DNA from: Herbidospora yilanensis
GTDB lineage: Bacteria; Actinomycetota; Actinomycetes; Streptosporangiales; Streptosporangiaceae
Direction: 5' to 3'
NCBI RefSeq assembly: GCF_001570565.1
Contig: NZ_BBXE01000025.1
Coordinates: 124,321-188,320 of the forward strand
Length of the DNA: 64,000 bases
The notes under the pieces are model-generated. The model saw nothing but the letters and a program-made list of their open reading frames with translations. It was not told the origin of the DNA and did no database searches. The translations under genes and the position numbers were made by a program. Shown piece after piece: positions 32,894 through 41,146 of the stretch. The stretch's first letter is position 1. Each line of letters opens with the position of its first letter.

Positions 32894-35068
32894 TTATTTA
32901 GCGAGTCCCGCGAGCGGTGGCGGCAGTTCTCGCTCATGGATCAGCACCAGGCGGCGGGTCGCCCTGGTCATCGCCACGTAGAGGTCGCGACCGGCCAGTT
33001 CCTCGGGCCACAACACGATGACGCCGTCGAATTCGAGCCCTTTTGAGGTCGTCACGGTCAGCAGCGCCACCGGGGAGTCCAGCGGATCGAGCGTAACGGC
33101 TTCCGGGACCAGCGACGCGACTTCCGCATGGCGTTCACCGGACGTGATGATCGCCAGGCGGCCCTCCCCGTCGGCGAGCAGGTCGTCGGCCGCGGCGGCG
33201 ATCTCCGCCCTGAGCACGTCGTTCAGCCCGGCCGGGGAGGTCCGGACCACCCGCGGCGGCCCCTCGGGGGGCCGTACCGAAATCGGGGGTTCCTGGTCGG
33301 GGGCGACCTCCTTCAGTACCTCGGCGGCGGCGTCCATGACGTCCTTGGGGGTGCGGTAGTTGACCGTGAGGCGCTCCCCGCGCCAGGAGACGTACTGGTC
33401 GAGCATCTCGCCCCAGCTCGTCGCGCCGGCCGGGGAGCCGGTCTGGCCGATGTCGCCGACGATGGTCATCGAGCGGGTCGGGATGCGCCGCATGATCATG
33501 CGCCAGGCCATCGCGGAGAGCTCCTGGGCCTCGTCCACGATCACATGGCCGTAGACCCACTTGCGGTCGCGCTCGGCCCGCTGGGCGGTGGTGACCTCCT
33601 CGCCCGGGGTGGCGTTCCAGTCGGCCAGCAGCGCCGCCTCGACCTCCTCGACCCCGGTGACGGTGAGCACCTCGCGGGCGAACAGCTCCTGCTCCGCCCG
33701 GTCGTCGTCGTGCCGGGCCGGGCCCGGCTCGTCGCCGAGCAGTTCGGCGGCCTCGTCGAGCAGGGGGACGTCACCGGTCGTCCACGGATCGCCGGGCGAC
33801 TTGCCGAGCATCCCGCGCACGAGCTCCTGCGGGCTGACGACCGGCCACAGGGCGTCGATCGCCGCCCTGACCGGGGGTTCGTGCCAGAGGACCTTCCTGA
33901 TGTACGCCAGTTCGTCGTCGTCGGCGGGCCGGTCGAGTTTGGCCGTCTCGTCGATCGCCAGCGCGCGCAGCAGGTCGAGGACCATCAGCTTGCGGGCCAC
34001 GTTGTGAGGACGGCCCGACCTGCGGGCCCGGTCGCGGGCCTGGACGCAGAGGTGGTGCGGGACCACCAGGTCCATCCCGTCGACGTGGATCTCCAGGTCG
34101 CCCTCGGGCACCCGCTGCCGGTCGGCCACCGCCCGCGCGACCGCATCCACCATGCCGAGGTCGCCCTTGATGACGGCCTGGAACGGCTCGTCGTCGGCCG
34201 TGGCGGTGACGCCGGGGAACAGGTCGCCGACGCCGGCCAGCACCACGTCGGTCTCGCCCAGCGAGGGCAGCACCTGGCTGATGTAGCGCAGGAAGGTCGT
34301 GTTGGGGCCGACGACCAGGACACCCCGGCGTTCGAGGGTCTCGCGGTAGGCGTACAGGAGATAGGCGGCGCGGTGGAGGGCGGCGACGGTCTTGCCGGTG
34401 CCGGGGCCGCCCTCGACGACGAGGGTGCCGTGGAGGCCCGACCGGATCACCCGGTCCTGCTCGGTCTGGATGGTGGCCACGACGTCGCCCATCCGGCCGG
34501 TGCGCCGGCGCCGGAGTGCCGCCAGCAGGGCGGCCTCGCCGACGAAGCCGCCGTCGACGTCTTCACGGTCGAGGTCGAAGACCTCGTCGTCGACGCCGAC
34601 CACCGTGCGGCCCCTGGTCCGCAGGTGGCGGCGGCGCACCAGAGTGCCGGGGAAGGAGGGGGTGGCGGCGTAGAAGGGCCGGGCGGCGGGGGCCCGCCAG
34701 TCGACCAGGATCGTCTCGTGGTCGTCGTTGCGCAGGCCGACGCGGCCGATGTAGAGGGTCTCCTCCAGGACGTCGTCGATGCGCCCGAAGCACAGGCCGC
34801 GCTCGACCGCGTTGAGCTGCGCCAGCCGCCGGGCGTGCTCCTTGGCCGACACCTCGCGCTCGACCCGCGCCTGGTGGGTGCCGCCCGACGTGCCCTTGGC
34901 GTATTCGGCCCTGAGCGCCTCGGCCGTCCGGCGCCGGACGGTGTCGAGCCGGTCGTAGAGCTCGGTGATCCGACTCTGCTCCAATTCGAGCACTTGACGA
35001 TTGGCCACGCGAGTGCTATCCTCTCCAACGGAGCTATGTGATTTGCGCAGCCTGGGGCCGCAACTCAC
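32894..35068 (-). CDS. HelD-type UvrD-family helicase / RNA polymerase recycling ATPase
   Basis: A superfamily 1 ATPase of about 724 residues. The N-terminal arm contains RITELYDRLDTVRRRTAEAL; Walker A is VVEGGPGTGKTVAALHRAAY; later motifs are VIVDEAQELSAMAWRMIMRR, VGDIGQTGSPAG, VNYRTPKDVMDAA and LYVAMTRATRRLVLIHE. This is the HelD architecture: such proteins pull stalled RNA polymerase off DNA, and some relatives (HelR) protect against rifampicin. I use GTG 35068 because a perfect AAGGAG lies 8 bases upstream. GTG 35008, where similarity to the family begins, is the alternative and would leave a 20-residue tail uncounted. It diverges from the cutinase gene. Confidence 0.9.
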   Translation of the reverse strand: MSCGPRLRKSHSSVGEDSTRVANRQVLELEQSRITELYDRLDTVRRRTAEALRAEYAKGTSGGTHQARVEREVSAKEHARRLAQLNAVERGLCFGRIDDVLEETLYIGRVGLRNDDHETILVDWRAPAARPFYAATPSFPGTLVRRRHLRTRGRTVVGVDDEVFDLDREDVDGGFVGEAALLAALRRRRTGRMGDVVATIQTEQDRVIRSGLHGTLVVEGGPGTGKTVAALHRAAYLLYAYRETLERRGVLVVGPNTTFLRYISQVLPSLGETDVVLAGVGDLFPGVTATADDEPFQAVIKGDLGMVDAVARAVADRQRVPEGDLEIHVDGMDLVVPHHLCVQARDRARRSGRPHNVARKLMVLDLLRALAIDETAKLDRPADDDELAYIRKVLWHEPPVRAAIDALWPVVSPQELVRGMLGKSPGDPWTTGDVPLLDEAAELLGDEPGPARHDDDRAEQELFAREVLTVTGVEEVEAALLADWNATPGEEVTTAQRAERDRKWVYGHVIVDEAQELSAMAWRMIMRRIPTRSMTIVGDIGQTGSPAGATSWGEMLDQYVSWRGERLTVNYRTPKDVMDAAAEVLKEVAPDQEPPISVRPPEGPPRVVRTSPAGLNDVLRAEIAAAADDLLADGEGRLAIITSGERHAEVASLVPEAVTLDPLDSPVALLTVTTSKGLEFDGVIVLWPEELAGRDLYVAMTRATRRLVLIHERELPPPLAGLAK

Positions 35069-35248
35069 CAGGATAGCTCCTTTTTCTTTGTGCGCATCCG
35101 GCGTCGCCCGACCGGTGATTTCGCCGATGCGCCACCCCCGGTTCGCTCCTGACTATGGCGCAGTCAGCAATTCCGACAGGGCCGTCGTGCGGAGCCGGAA
35201 ACGTGCCCGCAACACCAGCGGCTCTTCCGAGAACCGGGAGACACCCCC

Positions 35249-36127
35249 TTGCGACCCCACTTCTCCTCCCGACTGTCCCGCGTCGCCACCGCCGCCCTCG
35301 CGTTCACCCTGGCGACCGGGACCGCCGTCACCTTCGCCCCCTCGGCGCAGGCCGCCGGGTTCGAGCGCGGCCCGAACCCCACCGACACGATCCTGGAGGC
35401 CTCGCGCGGCCCGTTCTCCGTCGCCACCACGAGCGTCTCGTCGCTCGTCTCCGGCTTCGGCGGCGGCACGATCTACTACCCGACCGACACCAGCCAGGGC
35501 ACCTTCGGCGCGATCGCCATCTCCCCCGGCTACACCGCCCGGTGGTCGAGCCTGGAGTGGTTAGGCCCGCGCATCGCCTCGCACGGCTTCGTCGTCATCG
35601 GCATCGAGACCAACTCGACCCTCGACCAGCCCTCAAGCCGCGGCAACCAGCTCCTGGCCGCCCTCGACTACCTGGTCAACAGCAGCTCCACGACGGTACG
35701 CAGCCGCATCGACCGCAACCGCCTCGCGGTCGCCGGCCACTCGATGGGCGGCGGCGGCACCCTCCACGCCGCCGAAGACCGGCCGTCACTGAAGGCCGCC
35801 GTGCCGATCGCGCCGTGGAACACCGACAAGACCTGGGGTTCGGTCCGTGTCCCCACCCTGATCGTGGCGGGCGAGAGCGACAGCGTCGCCTCCCCGACGA
35901 CGCACGCCAGCCCGTTCTACAACAGCATCACGCAGACGGAGAAGGCGTACCTGGAGCTGAACGGCGCCAGCCACTTCTTCCCCCAGACCACCAACACCCC
36001 GTTCGCCAAGCAGTTCGTCGCCTGGCTCAAGCGCTGGGTCGACGAGGACACCCGCTACAGCCAGTTCATCTGCCCCGGCCCGAGCGGCCTGGCGATCGAG
36101 GAGTACCGCAGCACCTGCCCGGTGTGA
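35249..36127 (+). CDS. Secreted cutinase / polyester hydrolase (Thermobifida cutinase, PETase-like family)
   Basis: A 292-residue exported alpha/beta hydrolase, 35 residues of which are signal peptide (ending SAQAAG). The mature protein begins [20 protein letters not shown] and closely resembles Thermobifida cutinases that hydrolyse cutin and polyethylene terephthalate. The catalytic triad is Ser about 165 (GHSMGGGG), Asp about 211 (GESDSVAS) and His about 242 (GASHFF). Tyr in SPGYTA, Met in HSMGG and Trp in KTWGS match the aromatic clamp and oxyanion positions. Two C-terminal cysteines (FICPGPS, RSTCPV) form the conserved disulfide. Start is TTG 35249 with GGGAG ahead. It stands alone, divergent from helD. 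Confidence 0.92.
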   Translation: MRPHFSSRLSRVATAALAFTLATGTAVTFAPSAQAAGFERGPNPTDTILEASRGPFSVATTSVSSLVSGFGGGTIYYPTDTSQGTFGAIAISPGYTARWSSLEWLGPRIASHGFVVIGIETNSTLDQPSSRGNQLLAALDYLVNSSSTTVRSRIDRNRLAVAGHSMGGGGTLHAAEDRPSLKAAVPIAPWNTDKTWGSVRVPTLIVAGESDSVASPTTHASPFYNSITQTEKAYLELNGASHFFPQTTNTPFAKQFVAWLKRWVDEDTRYSQFICPGPSGLAIEEYRSTCPV

Positions 36128-36315
36128 CCGGTGTGACCGGCCGGAGAGGCCTCGTGACGGCGGTCACGGGGCCTTTCCCTTTCGCGCCGGAACTGCGCGA
36201 TCGGGCTGCGGCGGACGCGCCCGGCTCGCATGCCTGTGACGTGATCCGATGCGGCTCCGGTGGGGAACGTCGTGCCGCGCGCCTACGAGGGCCTGCCGGA
36301 GCAGGACGCGCGACG

Positions 36316-36861
36316 CTACCGGGCGAAGGCCTCGTCGACGGAGTCGTAGACCTTCAGCCGGGTTCGCAGGCCGAGGAGGTCGAACAGGCGGGCCACCCGC
36401 GGGGTCAGGGCGCAGTAGGCGGCCGGTCCCCGGCGGTGGGCGTCGAGGAGGACCTGGAGGCCCCCGCTGTCGATGAAGGTCAGGCCCGCGAGGTCGAAGA
36501 CCACCCGCTCGCCGGAACGCTCCCGGACGTAGTCGTGGAACGCCGGTTCGGCCAGGGCGTCGATCTCGCCCTGGACCACGATGACCACGTCGCCCTCACG
36601 ACGGTGGGTGGTCACCTGGAAGGTGCGGCCCGACAGACCGGGCTCGCCGTCGTCTTCCGCCGTCAATTCACGCTCTCTCTCCAGAACGGCCCGGGCGGCC
36701 TCGCGGAGGTCGACCCCGCCGCGCCACTCCGCCAGGTGCGCCAGATGATAGGCGGCGGCGTAGCGGCGTTCGGCCGGGTGAGCGGCGCGCTGCCGCTGGT
36801 CCTGACGGACACGCTCGGCGGCACGACGATGATCCTCCACATTCCCCACTCTTTCACTCAT
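36316..36861 (-). CDS. STAS-domain anti-sigma factor antagonist
   Basis: A 181-residue cytosolic protein. The N-terminal 75 residues are helical and rich in Arg, Ala and Glu. The C-terminal half is a STAS domain (VVIVVQGEIDALAEPAF, then VVFDLAGLTFIDSGGLQVLL) whose Ser in DSGGL is the expected phosphorylation site for an RsbW-like kinase. It probably works in partner switching with an anti-sigma factor; RsbW-like and SpoIIE-type proteins occur at 60404 and 62824. The long N-terminal extension is not typical of minimal SpoIIAA/RsbV proteins. It diverges from the two-component system. Confidence 0.9.
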   Translation of the reverse strand: MSERVGNVEDHRRAAERVRQDQRQRAAHPAERRYAAAYHLAHLAEWRGGVDLREAARAVLERERELTAEDDGEPGLSGRTFQVTTHRREGDVVIVVQGEIDALAEPAFHDYVRERSGERVVFDLAGLTFIDSGGLQVLLDAHRRGPAAYCALTPRVARLFDLLGLRTRLKVYDSVDEAFAR

Positions 36862-36891
36862 CCCCTACGCCCGCCACATCGGCGGCGCGGG

Positions 36892-36942
36892 GGTGGTGCC
36901 AGCACCACCTTTTTCCCGGGTCCCTCGTGGATGGTGACCACC
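36892..36942 (+). promoter_or_regulatory. Two GGTG-CACC inverted repeats upstream of the two-component operon
   Basis: GGTGGTGC-CA-GCACCACC (36892-36909) has perfect 8-bp arms, and GGTG-AC-CACC (36933-36942) repeats the core 41 bases later. Both lie between the divergent STAS gene and the sensor kinase, where a response regulator could bind. A T5 follows the first repeat, but terminator function makes little sense between divergent starts. Confidence 0.5.
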
Positions 36943-36968
36943 CCCGCCCGGTCTCTACGGTTGTCCCC

Positions 36969-38213
36969 ATGGCCCTCACCCAGACGCTCACCCCCTGGGA
37001 CCGGTTGCGGTCTCACTGGGCCGCCCCGGCCTGGCTGCGCACCGCACACGTGGTGACCGGGGCGCCGGTCGCGCTGCTGGCGCTGGCCCTGATCGGCGGC
37101 CTGGCCGCCGTCTCGATCATCTTCATCTGGACGATCGTGGTCCCGCTCGTCGCGCTGCCGCTGATGTTCTGGCTGCTGCCGCGGCTGACCGGGCTGCAGC
37201 GCGGGCGCTTCGCGGCGTTCCTGTCCGTCGAGATCCCGGCCGCCCGGCGCAGGCCGAGCACCAGGAACCCCATCAGGTTCCTCTACGCCGAGATCCGCGA
37301 CCCCCGCACCTGGCGGCAGCTCGCCTACCACCTGCTCGCCCCCCTCATCACCGGGGTCGGGCTGTTCGCCGTGATCGCGGCCTGGTCGGGGGCGCTGGCC
37401 TCGCTCACGGTGGCGATCAACTACTGGACCGACCCGGGCACCGTCGAGGGCAAGGGCTGGCTGATGCTGGCGCTCGCGGCGGCGCTGGCGGTGGCCGGGC
37501 CCTGGGCGGCCCGGCTGATCTGCTCGGTCGACGAGGTGGCCGCCGTTTCGCTGCTGGGCCCGAGCGCCGCCGACGTGCTGACCGAGCGGGTCGAGAGCCT
37601 GCGCGAGAGCCGCGCCGAGGTGATCGACGCGGCCGACGCCGAGCGGCGCCGGATGGAGCGCGACCTCCACGACGGCGCCCAGCGCCGGCTGGTGTGGCTG
37701 GCGATGAACCTCGGCATGGCCCGCACCACCCTCACCGACCTGCCCGAGCCGGCCAGGCAGGTGATCGCGCAGGCCCACGACGAGGCGAAGCTGGCGCTGA
37801 AGGAACTGCGCGACCTCGTGCGCGGGCTCCATCCGGCGGTGCTCGACGAGCAGGGCCTCGACGCGGCGCTGTCGGGGGTGGCCGCGCGGTCGCCGGTGCC
37901 GGTCCGGCTGACGGTCGACGTCGTGCGGCGGCCGTCGCCGACGATCGAGGCGGTGGCGTTCTTCGTGGTCTCCGAGGCGCTGACCAACGTCGCCAAACAC
38001 GCCCAGGCCCACGAGGCGTTCGTGACCGTGCGGCGAGAGGGCGACCGGCTGATCGTCGAGGTGCTCGATGACGGCCGGGGCGGCGCCGACCCCGCCGAAG
38101 GCTCGGGCCTGCGCGGCCTGATCCAGCGGGCCGGTTCGGTCGACGGGGTGATCACGATCCTCAGCCCCGAGGGCGGGCCGACGACGATCAGGGCCGATCT
38201 GCCGTGCGGGTAG
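36969..38213 (+). CDS. Membrane sensor histidine kinase (NarL/HisKA_3 type)
   Basis: A 414-residue sensor kinase. The N-terminal part has four membrane spans (about residues 28-50, 52-72, 118-140, 155-180) with short loops, so it probably senses within or near the membrane. The dimerisation helix carries the phospho-accepting His near 234 in MERDLHDGAQRRL. The ATPase domain has ALTNVAKHAQAHEAF (N box) and DDGRGGADPAEGSGLRGLIQR (G boxes). It phosphorylates the response regulator whose gene overlaps its 3' end. ATG 36969 lies only a few bases after a CTACGG element, so the mRNA may be nearly leaderless. Confidence 0.94.
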   Translation: MALTQTLTPWDRLRSHWAAPAWLRTAHVVTGAPVALLALALIGGLAAVSIIFIWTIVVPLVALPLMFWLLPRLTGLQRGRFAAFLSVEIPAARRRPSTRNPIRFLYAEIRDPRTWRQLAYHLLAPLITGVGLFAVIAAWSGALASLTVAINYWTDPGTVEGKGWLMLALAAALAVAGPWAARLICSVDEVAAVSLLGPSAADVLTERVESLRESRAEVIDAADAERRRMERDLHDGAQRRLVWLAMNLGMARTTLTDLPEPARQVIAQAHDEAKLALKELRDLVRGLHPAVLDEQGLDAALSGVAARSPVPVRLTVDVVRRPSPTIEAVAFFVVSEALTNVAKHAQAHEAFVTVRREGDRLIVEVLDDGRGGADPAEGSGLRGLIQRAGSVDGVITILSPEGGPTTIRADLPCG

Positions 38214-38848
38214 TGCTCGCCGAAGACTCGGTGCTGCTCCGCGAGGGCCTCGTCTGGGTGCTCCGGTCGGCCGGCATGGAGGTCGTGGCGGCCGTCGAAG
38301 ACGCCGAAGGGCTGCTGCGCGCCGCCGAGGAGCACCGGCCCGACCTGGTCGTGACCGACGTGCGCATGCCGCCGTCCCACACCGACGAGGGGCTGCGCGC
38401 CGCCCTGGTGCTGCGGCGGCAGTGGCCCGGCCTGTCGATCGTGGTGCTCTCGCAGTACGTCGAGGAGCGCTACGCCGCCACCCTGCTCTCCACGACCACC
38501 ACCGGGGTCGGCTACCTGCTGAAAGACCGGGTGGCCGACGTGCCCGAGTTCCTCGACGCGCTGCGCCGGGTCGCGACGGGCGGCACCGCCCTCGACCCCG
38601 AGGTCGTCGCCCAGCTCCTGGTCCGCCGCCACAGCGACCCGCTCGACCGTCTGACCCGCCGAGAGAAGGAGGTGCTGGCCTTGATCGCCGAGGGCCGCTC
38701 CAACACCGGCATCGCCGAGGCACTGTCTGTCTCGGAGAGCGCCGTGGGCAAGCACATCAACAACATCTTCGCCAAGCTCGACCTGTCCGGCGACGACAAA
38801 GACCACCGGCGCGTGCTGGCCGTGCTCCGCTTCCTGAGGGTCTCATGA
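38204..38848 (+). CDS. NarL/LuxR-family response regulator
   Basis: A 214-residue two-domain regulator. Receiver domain: acidic pair ED at residues 7-8, phospho-acceptor Asp52 (VVTDVRMPP), Ser in VVLSQY, Lys in LLKDR. DNA-binding domain: LTRREKEVLALIAEGRSNTG and ALSVSESAVGKHINNIFAKL. GTG 38204 overlaps the kinase stop by 10 bases. It probably regulates its own operon through the GGTG-CACC repeats upstream and controls the downstream DUF4097-like gene. Confidence 0.94.
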   Translation: MRVVLAEDSVLLREGLVWVLRSAGMEVVAAVEDAEGLLRAAEEHRPDLVVTDVRMPPSHTDEGLRAALVLRRQWPGLSIVVLSQYVEERYAATLLSTTTTGVGYLLKDRVADVPEFLDALRRVATGGTALDPEVVAQLLVRRHSDPLDRLTRREKEVLALIAEGRSNTGIAEALSVSESAVGKHINNIFAKLDLSGDDKDHRRVLAVLRFLRVS

Positions 38849-39252
38849 AGGCGGCGACGCGGCTGCGCTGGCGGGTCGCCGGCGGCTTCCTGACCACCGC
38901 GATCCTGGTGCTCGGCGCGGCGGGCTTCGCCACGGCCGCGCTCGACGAGCCGGGTGTGCCGACGGCGCTGGTCGACAGCCAGACGACCGAGACCGTGCGC
39001 GACGAATACCTCCTCTACACGCGGCAGTTCGTGCTGGTCGACCACAGCGGCCCCGGCGTCCCGATCCACATCCAGCACGGCACGGGCGACCGGGTGATCA
39101 TCGAGCGCGAGACCACGTGGGCGCGTGACCGGCCCGACCTGTCGCAGTCGTGGGATGGCCAGACCCTGACCATCGACTCCGGCGCCTGCCTGGGCTGCTC
39201 GGTCAGCTACCGGATCACCCTGCCCGAGCACACCGAGGTGGTCCGGCGGTGA
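38845..39252 (+). CDS. Truncated DUF4097-like membrane-anchored protein
   Basis: A 135-residue protein whose ATG overlaps the response-regulator stop (ATGA). One N-terminal membrane span (FLTTAILVLGAAGFATAAL) is followed by an extracytoplasmic region. HGTGDRVIIERETTWARDRP and YRITLPEHTEV match the first strands of DUF4097 putative-adhesin domains, which often accompany this kinase-regulator pair. In those proteins a longer beta-helix follows the TEV turn; here the frame stops two codons later (VVRR stop). It is therefore either a natural short form or a decayed copy. No remaining adhesin codons are obvious downstream before the next promoter. Confidence 0.75.
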   Translation: MKAATRLRWRVAGGFLTTAILVLGAAGFATAALDEPGVPTALVDSQTTETVRDEYLLYTRQFVLVDHSGPGVPIHIQHGTGDRVIIERETTWARDRPDLSQSWDGQTLTIDSGACLGCSVSYRITLPEHTEVVRR

Positions 39253-39260
39253 AAAATCAG

Positions 39261-39296
39261 GTGAAACACCCCGCGGGGCGGGGTAGCGTCACCGGG
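39261..39296 (+). promoter_or_regulatory. Promoter giving a leaderless transcript for the FBP gene
   Basis: GTGAAA (39261-39266), exactly 17 bases, and TAGCGT (39284-39289) place the expected start of transcription on the GTG start codon at 39296. No ribosome site is present, which agrees with a leaderless mRNA. The spacer contains a CCCCGCGGGG palindrome. Confidence 0.55.
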
Positions 39297-39790
39297 TGAT
39301 TCCGCTGGTAGAACGAGAGATCCGCTCCTCGTTCGTGAACTGTTCCAAGGGTGAGGCCTCCCGCCTCAACCTCCCGCGCGACCTGCGTGAGCTCGAATGG
39401 GAGTCGCTCGACTTCCTCGGCTGGCGCGACCAGCAGTCCCCCGAGCGGGGCTATCTGGTCGCCGAGCACAACGGGAGGCTGACGGGCATCGTCATGCGCT
39501 TCCCGCAGGGCGTCAAGCGCAGTGTCGTCAAGACGACCGTCTGCTCGGTCTGCGTGACCTCCCACGGGGGCACCGGCGTGGCGCTCTTCGTGGCGCCCCG
39601 CGTCGGGGCGGCCGGGCGGCAGGGCAACACGGTCGGCGCCTATCTGTGCTCCGACCTGGCGTGCTCGCTCTACATCCGGGGCCGTAAGGCCACCGACCGG
39701 TTGTCGGGCTCCGAGACGCTGTCGCTGGAGGACCGGATCGCCCGGTTGGTGCTGAACCTCGACGACTTCGTCGCGAAGGTGCTCGCCTAG
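39296..39790 (+). CDS. FBP / FusB-like elongation factor G-binding protein
   Basis: A 164-residue cytosolic protein. Its C-terminal half forms a treble-clef zinc site from CSVC (about residue 82) and CSDLAC (about 123), the hallmark of the FBP_C domain of FusB-type proteins. These bind EF-G and free it from ribosomes stalled by fusidic acid; in actinobacteria the same fold is widespread and its role is less clear. The N-terminal half (LDFLGWRDQQSPERGYLVAE) matches the FBP family. It is transcribed alone from a likely leaderless promoter. Confidence 0.82.
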   Translation: MIPLVEREIRSSFVNCSKGEASRLNLPRDLRELEWESLDFLGWRDQQSPERGYLVAEHNGRLTGIVMRFPQGVKRSVVKTTVCSVCVTSHGGTGVALFVAPRVGAAGRQGNTVGAYLCSDLACSLYIRGRKATDRLSGSETLSLEDRIARLVLNLDDFVAKVLA

Positions 39791-39803
39791 GGAGGGGACC
39801 ACG

Positions 39804-39851
39804 ATGAGCAAGCGGACGCCCCGCTTCCAACCCGGCCCCGGGCAGGCATGA
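39804..39851 (+). CDS. Possible 15-residue small ORF
   Basis: ATG 39804 follows GGAGGGG at good spacing and encodes MSKRTPRFQPGPGQA before TGA. It starts 14 bases after the FBP stop and its end overlaps the left arm of a terminator hairpin. It may be translated, perhaps as a leader, but it could equally be chance. No family is known to me. Confidence 0.25.
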   Translation: MSKRTPRFQPGPGQA

Positions 39852-39870
39852 CGCCTCCCGGGGCCTTCTC
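39834..39870 (+). terminator. Terminator after the FBP gene
   Basis: GGCCCCGGG (39834-39842) pairs with CCCGGGGCC (39857-39865) around a 14-base loop, followed by TTCTC. It ends the FBP transcript and insulates it from the secreted lyase gene. Confidence 0.7.
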
Positions 39871-39884
39871 ATGCGCCCAATTTC

Positions 39885-39901
39885 TTAGGAAACTTTCCTA
39901 A
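39885..39901. promoter_or_regulatory. Perfect 17-bp palindromic operator upstream of the lyase gene
   Basis: TTAGGAAACTTTCCTAA has two perfect 8-bp arms around a central C. It sits just ahead of the -35 element of the lyase promoter, 88 bases before the ATG. Its AT-rich arms stand out from the surrounding GC-rich DNA, so a dimeric regulator very probably binds it. Confidence 0.65.
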
Positions 39902-39906
39902 CCATA

Positions 39907-39936
39907 TTGACCCGGACTGTCAGGACTGTGTTTGAT
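39907..39936 (+). promoter_or_regulatory. Promoter of the secreted alginate-lyase-like gene
   Basis: TTGACC (39907-39912), an 18-base spacer and TTTGAT (39931-39936) form a sigma-70-type promoter immediately downstream of the 17-bp palindrome. The ribosome site CCGGAG precedes the ATG at 39989. Confidence 0.5.
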
Positions 39937-39988
39937 GAGCGCTCAAGAGCGCTCGTCCCACCCGTCTCCTTCTGTCCGGAGTCCGCCG

Positions 39989-41146
39989 ATGGCACGCTCG
40001 TTATGCGCACTTCTGGTGCTCTTGTCCACCCTCGTCGCCACGCCCGCCCAGGCCGCGCCCGCCGTGTTCGCCCACCCGGGGGTCATGGTCAGCCGGGCCC
40101 AGCTCGACTTCGTCAAAGGCCGGGTCGCGGCGAACGCCCAGCCGTGGAAGGCCGCGTTCGACCAGATGGCGGCCTCGCCGTTCGCCTCGCTGACCCGCAA
40201 CCCGACGCCCCGCGCGGTCGTGGAGTGCGGCTCCTACTCCAACCCGAACATCGGGTGCACCGACGAGCGGCAGGACGCGCTGGCCGCGTACACGCTGGCA
40301 CTGCGCTGGTACATCACCGGTGACGCGCGCTACGCGACCAAGGCCATCTCGATCATGGACGCCTGGTCGGCCGTGCTGCGCGACCACACCAACAGCAACG
40401 CCCCGCTCCAGTCGGCCTGGGCGGCCTCCACGTGGCCGAGGGCCGCGGAGATCATCAGGTACACCTACACCGGCGGCTGGCCCAACGTGCAGCGGTTCGC
40501 GACCATGCTGCGCGACGTCTACCTGCCCGAGGTGGTCAACGGGTCGTCCAGCAACGGCAACTGGGAGTTGTCGATGATGGAGGCGGCCATCGGCATCGCC
40601 GTCTTCCTGGAGGACAAGACCGTCTACGACCGCGCCGTCGCCCGCTTCCGGGCCCGCGCGGCGGCCTTCCTGTACGTCGCCGCCGACGGCCCCCAGCCGA
40701 AGTATCCGCCGGTGGGGAACGTCGACACCTACGGCGAGCTGGTGAACTTCTGGCACGGCCAGACCACCTTCGTCGACGGCCTCAGCCAGGAGACCTGCCG
40801 CGACTTCACCCACACCGGCTACGGCGTCAGCGCGATCTCCCACGTCGCCGAGACCAGCCGCATCCAGGGCCAGGACCTCTATCCCGAGCTCGCCGACCGG
40901 CTCCGGCACGCGCTGGGCTTCCACGCCAAATACCAGCTCGGCACCGCCGTCCCCTCGTGGTTGTGCGGCGGCTCCCTCAACCTGGGCCTCGGCCCGGTCA
41001 CCGAGGTCGGCTTCAACGCGCTGAACACCCGCATGGGCATCGCGATGACCAACACCCAGACCCTGACCGAGCGACAGCGCCCGGCCGGCACGAACTACCT
41101 GTTCGTGGCGTGGGAGACGCTGACCCACGCGAGGAACCCGAACTAA
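39989..41146 (+). CDS. Secreted alginate lyase family protein
   Basis: A 385-residue exported protein. ATG 39989 (ribosome site CCGGAG) gives a clean signal peptide, MARSLCALLVLLSTLVATPA with cleavage after AQA; an ATG at 39935 would add 18 unconvincing residues. The mature region is an alpha-helical toroid of the alginate_lyase family (PF05426): HPGVMVSRAQLDFVKGRVAA, AYTLALRWYITGDARYATKA, SSNGNWELSMMEAAIGIAVF, NFWHGQTTFVDGLSQETCRD. Members cleave alginate or other uronic-acid polysaccharides by beta-elimination; the real substrate here is unknown. Its stop overlaps that of the convergent DUF2000 gene. Confidence 0.88.
   Translation: MARSLCALLVLLSTLVATPAQAAPAVFAHPGVMVSRAQLDFVKGRVAANAQPWKAAFDQMAASPFASLTRNPTPRAVVECGSYSNPNIGCTDERQDALAAYTLALRWYITGDARYATKAISIMDAWSAVLRDHTNSNAPLQSAWAASTWPRAAEIIRYTYTGGWPNVQRFATMLRDVYLPEVVNGSSSNGNWELSMMEAAIGIAVFLEDKTVYDRAVARFRARAAAFLYVAADGPQPKYPPVGNVDTYGELVNFWHGQTTFVDGLSQETCRDFTHTGYGVSAISHVAETSRIQGQDLYPELADRLRHALGFHAKYQLGTAVPSWLCGGSLNLGLGPVTEVGFNALNTRMGIAMTNTQTLTERQRPAGTNYLFVAWETLTHARNPN

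Noticed and set aside
36892..36914. Rho-independent terminator (hairpin plus T5)
   Set aside because: It lies between two divergent gene starts and has only a 2-base loop, so an operator is more likely.
35155..37056. A 633-codon plus-strand frame spanning the cutinase and STAS genes
   Set aside because: It crosses two genuine genes in wrong frames and ends inside the kinase gene; Arg/Pro-rich throughout.
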